NCBI GenBank assembly: GCA_948847595.1
Contig: CAQOGY010000004.1
Span: 62,001-126,000 of the forward strand
Direction: 5' to 3'
Origin: an uncultured Bacteroides sp.
Lineage (GTDB): Bacteria > Bacteroidota > Bacteroidia > Bacteroidales > Bacteroidaceae
Length of the DNA stretch: 64,000 bases
The notes beneath the pieces are model-generated. The model was not told where the DNA came from, ran no database searches, and saw nothing but the letters and a program-made list of their open reading frames with translations. Numbering within the stretch: position 1 is the stretch's first letter; every line of letters starts with the position of its first letter. Made by a program: the position numbers and the translations under genes. Shown here in pieces: positions 59,735-64,000 of this stretch.

Positions 59735-61384
59735 TTACCATAAGTTTATTTGTGAAATCGCTAAGTTGTTTGCTATCTCAGTAGTAGGAATCGGGAAATT
59801 ATAGAACCTTTCAGGAAATTTCCGATCCTCTTTATCACAGTCAATGTATTCGTATGTGAGAGTCGTTCCGGATTGAGTAATTTTTAATCCGTGGAAACGG
59901 GCACCATCCAATATGCTATCTGCCATTCTCCATCTTCTTAAATCCCAGTAATAAAAGCCCTCGTAGGCTAATTCTACTTTTCTTTCGTGTCTGATGGCTT
60001 TCATTAATTCTTCTCCGGTCAGGTCCGTATAAGGTAACTTGACCCTCTCTCTTATTGTCCTGATAGCGTTATTGGCATCTTTGTCGTATGTACTTCCCAG
60101 CATAGCGCATGCTTCTGCCAGATTGAGATATACCTCTGCCAGTCTGATCTCGATCCATGGTTGTGCACTATATGTAGTAGATATATCAGCTATACTTTCA
60201 TCGAGATATTTTCTCAAATAATAACCCGTAGTGGTTTTCCCGTTTGTATTAGCCTGAAAACCGTAATCGATATAGCCATCTTTTCCATCTACAAAGGTTT
60301 CTATCTTTCTGTTTTTCCAGCTTGCGCCATTGTATAAGACCGAAGCATGGAAACGTGGTTCCAGAAGACTATAAGGGGGAGTTTCAGTTGTCTTGGAATG
60401 CCATTTGCTCCAGTCGGCCTTCCCTCCGGTGGCTAACTCGTATTCTTCAACCATTTCTTGAGTGGGACATGCACTACCGCCATTATTGGCCCAATCTCCT
60501 CCCGGTGCGAAATCTCTGTCAAAAGAGTGATATGGAGCCGGTAGTTTATATCTGAATTCTAGGATAGATTCTTTGTTTCCATTGTCGAAATATGATTTGA
60601 AAGCATTCTTATAATCTTTGTTAAGCTCATATACCAAACTCCCGTTATCTTGTAAATTAATAACTTCTGATGCTGCTGCCCGCGCTTTTTCCCAACGTTT
60701 GGCAAGGAGCATAGCCCGTGACTTCATTGCTAATGCTGCCCCTTTGGTTATTCTTCCTGAACGGGTTGCATCCCATTGTACTGGCAAATTTTGAATTGCA
60801 TAATCCAGGTCTTGTTCTACAAAGTCCCAGCAGTCTGATTCGGGGCTTAGAGGTTTACTGTTGCCGTCAGGCAACTTATCGAATATTATCACTGTGTTTG
60901 TTCTTAATAATAATTGATAGTATAAGAATGCCCTGATGAAACGAATTTGTGCTTCATAACGTTTGTTCGTATCCTCATTGTAGGTTGAATATTTAGACAT
61001 ACTGGATAAGAATTCATTGACTCTGCGAATACGTTCGTAAGAGGTAGTCCATATAACTAATCCCTGCGACTGGTCTGCCGTAACAAAATAGGGATTGAAA
61101 ACGATTCTGTTTGCATTACCTACTCCGGCGGAATAGGAACCATACTTAAGCATATCCGTCATTCCTTCTGTAAGAAGACCATTATTGAACTGTGATGTTC
61201 CGAAATTGCCGTATGATGATAAATATGGATAAAATGAATTCAGATAAAGATCGGTAGACTCTTCATTTTGCCAGAATAATTTTTCACTCAGTCGGTCTGT
61301 CGGGTCCGGATCGAGGAAATCGTTGCAACTGGTAAATGATAATCCCATTATAATCGTTACTATAAGATATTTATATGTTCTCAT
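59735..61384 (-). CDS. SusD/RagB-family glycan-binding lipoprotein
   Basis: The 549-residue protein has a lipobox (MGLSFTSC) and the SusD plan: DFLDPDPTDRLSE, RRVNEFLSSM, FIRAFLYYQLLLR near residue 150, MKSRAMLLAKRWEKA, and HERKVELAYEGFYYWDLRRWRM near 490. It should bind the target glycan at the surface for the partner SusC 11 bases upstream. The SusD C-terminus ends ISQINLW, a common pattern. It differs strongly in sequence from the SusD at 29447-30976, indicating another substrate. Confidence 0.93.
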   Translation of the reverse strand: MRTYKYLIVTIIMGLSFTSCNDFLDPDPTDRLSEKLFWQNEESTDLYLNSFYPYLSSYGNFGTSQFNNGLLTEGMTDMLKYGSYSAGVGNANRIVFNPYFVTADQSQGLVIWTTSYERIRRVNEFLSSMSKYSTYNEDTNKRYEAQIRFIRAFLYYQLLLRTNTVIIFDKLPDGNSKPLSPESDCWDFVEQDLDYAIQNLPVQWDATRSGRITKGAALAMKSRAMLLAKRWEKARAAASEVINLQDNGSLVYELNKDYKNAFKSYFDNGNKESILEFRYKLPAPYHSFDRDFAPGGDWANNGGSACPTQEMVEEYELATGGKADWSKWHSKTTETPPYSLLEPRFHASVLYNGASWKNRKIETFVDGKDGYIDYGFQANTNGKTTTGYYLRKYLDESIADISTTYSAQPWIEIRLAEVYLNLAEACAMLGSTYDKDANNAIRTIRERVKLPYTDLTGEELMKAIRHERKVELAYEGFYYWDLRRWRMADSILDGARFHGLKITQSGTTLTYEYIDCDKEDRKFPERFYNFPIPTTEIANNLAISQINLW

Positions 61385-61395
61385 ATTATTGTTAT

Positions 61396-64000
61396 TTAAA
61401 ATGTCACATTGAGGCCGAATGAATATGTTTTTTGCTGAGGATAGAAGCCGTTGGATACATCCGGTGCTTCAGGGTCCATGTAGGGGAACTCAGTCCATGT
61501 GAATAGATTTCCTCCTGATACATACAATCTCAGATTATTCGCTCCGATTTTGCTGACTATATGTTTGGGCAATGTATAGCCTAACTGTATCGTTTTTAAT
61601 CTGATATAGCTTCCGTCTACTATCCAGAGAGTAGAGGCCCATTTGTTGTTTTGTACCTTCGTATCTGATAGTCGTGGATACTTGGCATTTGGATTTTCCG
61701 GAGTCCACGAATTTTCTACAAGATATTTGGGCGAATTGCCTTGTTGGAAGAACGGGCTTGTAAATTCAGTGTTGTCATAACCGATGTTGGGATAATATCC
61801 ACTGAGTGCATATTCTGCCATTGCTGCTCCCTGAAACATTACAGAGAAATCGAAACCTTTGTATTCGGCGTGTATGGTAAGAGCGGAGTTTAGTTGCGGG
61901 ACATTACTGTCTGCAATCCACATTCTGTCATCCTGATAAGTCAATTTACCGTCTCCATTGACATCCAGATATTTGATGTCGCCGGCACGCTGATCTCCGA
62001 ATATACTGGGCCAGTTGCGGGCTTCTTCGTCTGTTTGGAATAGTCCGAGTGCTACCAATCCATGCTTTTGTCCCAGTTTTCGTCCATTCCTCTTGAGATG
62101 CTCCTGAATATTAGGGCTATCGGTCACGCTTAAATATCTGTTCTTATACCAGCTGATATTGAATCGTGCTCCATAAGTAAAATCCTTTATTCTGTTCTCA
62201 TGAGTCAAAGCCAGTTCGAATCCGCGGTTATCTGCCTTACCTGTATTCACGACAGACGGATAATATCCTCCGACTGAAGGAGCGAATGTTCCTCCTTGCT
62301 TCTCAAGTATATCCTTGGTAATTTTATAGAAGGCGTCAAATTCGACTCCCAGTAATCCGCTCCATAACGTAGATTCGAATCCGATATTATATATTGTGAC
62401 GTTTTCCCACGTCAAATCTGGATTGTCCAGGCTATTCGTTTTATATGCGTTCTGTGAACCACTACCTATCACGACACTCGGATCGGATGAAGTTGCCTGC
62501 AGAGTTCTCAAAAACATATATGCATTTACTCCGGTATCATTTCCTAGCTTACCGACTGATCCCCTTATTTTCAGGTTATCAACAAATGGCAAGGTTTCTT
62601 TGAAGAATTTTTCTTCGGACAGTCTCCATCCGATAGAAACGGCGGGAAATAAAGTCCACCGTTTGGAACCTACAAATTTGTAAGAGGCGTCGTAACGACC
62701 GGATATTTCTAATAAATATTTGTTGTCGAAAGCATAATTGAAACGACCGACAAATCCGGCATTCGGAACAATATTGCTGCTACCGCCAAACGCACCTGCG
62801 GCTGCTGTCAGTTCCTTTGCAAAATCCAGTTCCGGTAATTCCAGGAAATCTAGTCCTTGAGTAGAGATTGAGAACTCATTGGACATTGTTCTGTATTGCT
62901 CGTATAAAAGTAACCCGGAAACAGCATGCTTGCCGAAAGTACGTGAATAATTAGCACTTGCCTGAAGCGTGAGGAATCCTCTTCGTGATGTGTTTTCAGC
63001 CAATTTCGCCAGCTTGCCGATAGAAGAGTCTACTATTTTATACTGTAACCCTTGTTCGGTGACAGTACCTTGTGCCATTTTGAAAGGAGTCTGGAATGCT
63101 TTGGCATAAGTAGTGCTAAAGTCGTAGCTCCCCGAAAAATTCAGGGAAAGTCCTTCAGTGATCCAAGGCAAATCCCATTTTATATTTAAGTTGCTTTCAA
63201 AATAATCGGCATAATTCTTTCTGAATCCAGATTCATTAAGAGCGGCTATCGGACTTACTAAAGGACCATTTGTGATGTTGCCTGCCGGGTATCCATCATA
63301 TGTCTTGGGCAGATAGGGATGCGCTCTCATGGCTTGCTGAAAGACATTATTCCAGGTGTTTTTTTCTGTACTGAAAGTCGGGGCTTCCCTTTTTTCTTTA
63401 CGTCCTCCAAGTCCAATCGATACAGACAGATTCTTGCTGATCTTGGCATCTACATTGCTTCTGAAATTATATCTGTCGAAATTTATATTTTTGACATTTC
63501 CTTCCTGATCATAATATCCGACTGAGAAGAAATATCTTAATTTGTCATTTCCTCCGTCAACTGTAATTGTGTTCTGAGTGGTATGTCCTGTGCGGAAAAG
63601 CTCATCTACCCAGTTCGTGTTTCCCCATATACCGTCGGGGTCTCCTTCTATCATTTTTCGTATGTTGCTGTTGCTGAACAGAGGATCTTTTCCATTCAAC
63701 ATGCGGGCTTTGTTATACCAATAAGCGTATTCGGGACCATTGAGAAATTCCGGAAACATTGTATTCCGGCTCATGGCTACTGAGCTTGAGAATTTGATCG
63801 TCGGTTTTCCTTCAGAGCCTTTTTTAGTCGTGACCAATATGACTCCTGCTGCAGCCTGCAGCCCGTATACGGCTGCAGCTGATGCATCTTTCAAAATGGT
63901 GATAGATTCAATTTCCTCTGGATTCAACTGATCGAATGATCTTCGGATACCATCTACTATAACCACCGGAGAATTGGAGGATGCAAAACTACTGGCTCCC
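61396..64000 (-). CDS. SusC/RagA-family TonB-linked transporter (5' end beyond window)
   Basis: The frame is open from the right edge, so the signal peptide and regulatory-like domain are missing; about 867 residues are present. The first visible part is the plug domain (VVIVDGIRRSFDQLNPEEIESITILKDASAAAVYG, VILVTTKKG). The barrel follows and ends YSFGLNVTF. A GTG at 63966 could be mistaken for the start, but the plug domain continues upstream of it. It forms a pair with the SusD gene and imports the oligosaccharide made by the GH5 and GH3 enzymes. A regulator for this locus is not in the window. Confidence 0.92.
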   Translation of the reverse strand, partial: GASSFASSNSPVVIVDGIRRSFDQLNPEEIESITILKDASAAAVYGLQAAAGVILVTTKKGSEGKPTIKFSSSVAMSRNTMFPEFLNGPEYAYWYNKARMLNGKDPLFSNSNIRKMIEGDPDGIWGNTNWVDELFRTGHTTQNTITVDGGNDKLRYFFSVGYYDQEGNVKNINFDRYNFRSNVDAKISKNLSVSIGLGGRKEKREAPTFSTEKNTWNNVFQQAMRAHPYLPKTYDGYPAGNITNGPLVSPIAALNESGFRKNYADYFESNLNIKWDLPWITEGLSLNFSGSYDFSTTYAKAFQTPFKMAQGTVTEQGLQYKIVDSSIGKLAKLAENTSRRGFLTLQASANYSRTFGKHAVSGLLLYEQYRTMSNEFSISTQGLDFLELPELDFAKELTAAAGAFGGSSNIVPNAGFVGRFNYAFDNKYLLEISGRYDASYKFVGSKRWTLFPAVSIGWRLSEEKFFKETLPFVDNLKIRGSVGKLGNDTGVNAYMFLRTLQATSSDPSVVIGSGSQNAYKTNSLDNPDLTWENVTIYNIGFESTLWSGLLGVEFDAFYKITKDILEKQGGTFAPSVGGYYPSVVNTGKADNRGFELALTHENRIKDFTYGARFNISWYKNRYLSVTDSPNIQEHLKRNGRKLGQKHGLVALGLFQTDEEARNWPSIFGDQRAGDIKYLDVNGDGKLTYQDDRMWIADSNVPQLNSALTIHAEYKGFDFSVMFQGAAMAEYALSGYYPNIGYDNTEFTSPFFQQGNSPKYLVENSWTPENPNAKYPRLSDTKVQNNKWASTLWIVDGSYIRLKTIQLGYTLPKHIVSKIGANNLRLYVSGGNLFTWTEFPYMDPEAPDVSNGFYPQQKTYSFGLNVTF

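Noticed and set aside
1..64000. Insertion sequences, integrases or phage genes
   Set aside because: No transposase, integrase or phage structural reading frame was found; the repeats seen lack an associated element.

Overview
The window is a Bacteroides chromosome segment, most like the B. thetaiotaomicron/ovatus group. Evidence: two SusC/SusD pairs, many lipoproteins with short lipoboxes, BACON and DUF3244-type domains, promoters of the TTTG / TAnnTTTG (-33/-7) type, weak ribosome binding sites, and an RF2 gene with the programmed frameshift. No insertion sequence, CRISPR array or phage module was seen.

Layout. 0-7.3 kb holds housekeeping genes: an M20 deacylase (cut by the window edge), an acyl-CoA ligase, an M16 peptidase, prfB with its +1 frameshift, and a 44-residue membrane protein. 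7.4-10.4 kb holds an OprO/P-type porin behind an 11-bp-phased TGTAAC repeat array, a CYTH triphosphatase-like protein and an MgtC/DUF4010 membrane protein. 10.5-12 kb holds a HipB/HipA pair. 12-20.8 kb is a divergent locus with two secreted non-specific nucleases, an endonuclease/exonuclease/phosphatase protein, a TonB-dependent receptor and two OB-fold-type lipoproteins. It looks like a nucleic-acid scavenging system.

20.9-23 kb has a small HTH/coiled-coil gene followed by about 1.6 kb without a convincing gene. That stretch is tiled by a long hairpin and by palindromic arrays with 21- or 22-bp periods. 23-25.6 kb is an outer-membrane receptor. 25.6-36.5 kb is a beta-1,2-glucan-type utilisation locus: GH144, GH3, SusD, SusC, a divergent TPR regulator and a DUF3244 protein. 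36.6-39.2 kb holds unknown lipoprotein, membrane and outer-membrane genes with an internal duplication. 39.2-45 kb has a PfkB kinase, tRNA-Leu(UAG), an S41 protease, a DUF3316 protein and ParC. A short promoter-to-terminator unit near 45.2-45.4 kb is a candidate small RNA or micro-protein gene.

45.7-64 kb is one long minus-strand cluster entering from beyond the right edge: SusC (partial), SusD, a small lipoprotein, GH5, GH3, then an MFS sugar porter, a NagA-like deacetylase, a NagB-like isomerase/deaminase, four Gfo/Idh/MocA oxidoreductases (all with export signals), an ApbE-like flavin transferase and a small membrane protein. GH enzymes would cut a glycan at the surface and periplasm. The exported oxidoreductases may modify released sugars, and the porter and Nag-like enzymes would feed the products into metabolism. 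This combination, the phased TGTAAC arrays and the 21/22-bp palindromic arrays are the most interesting items.
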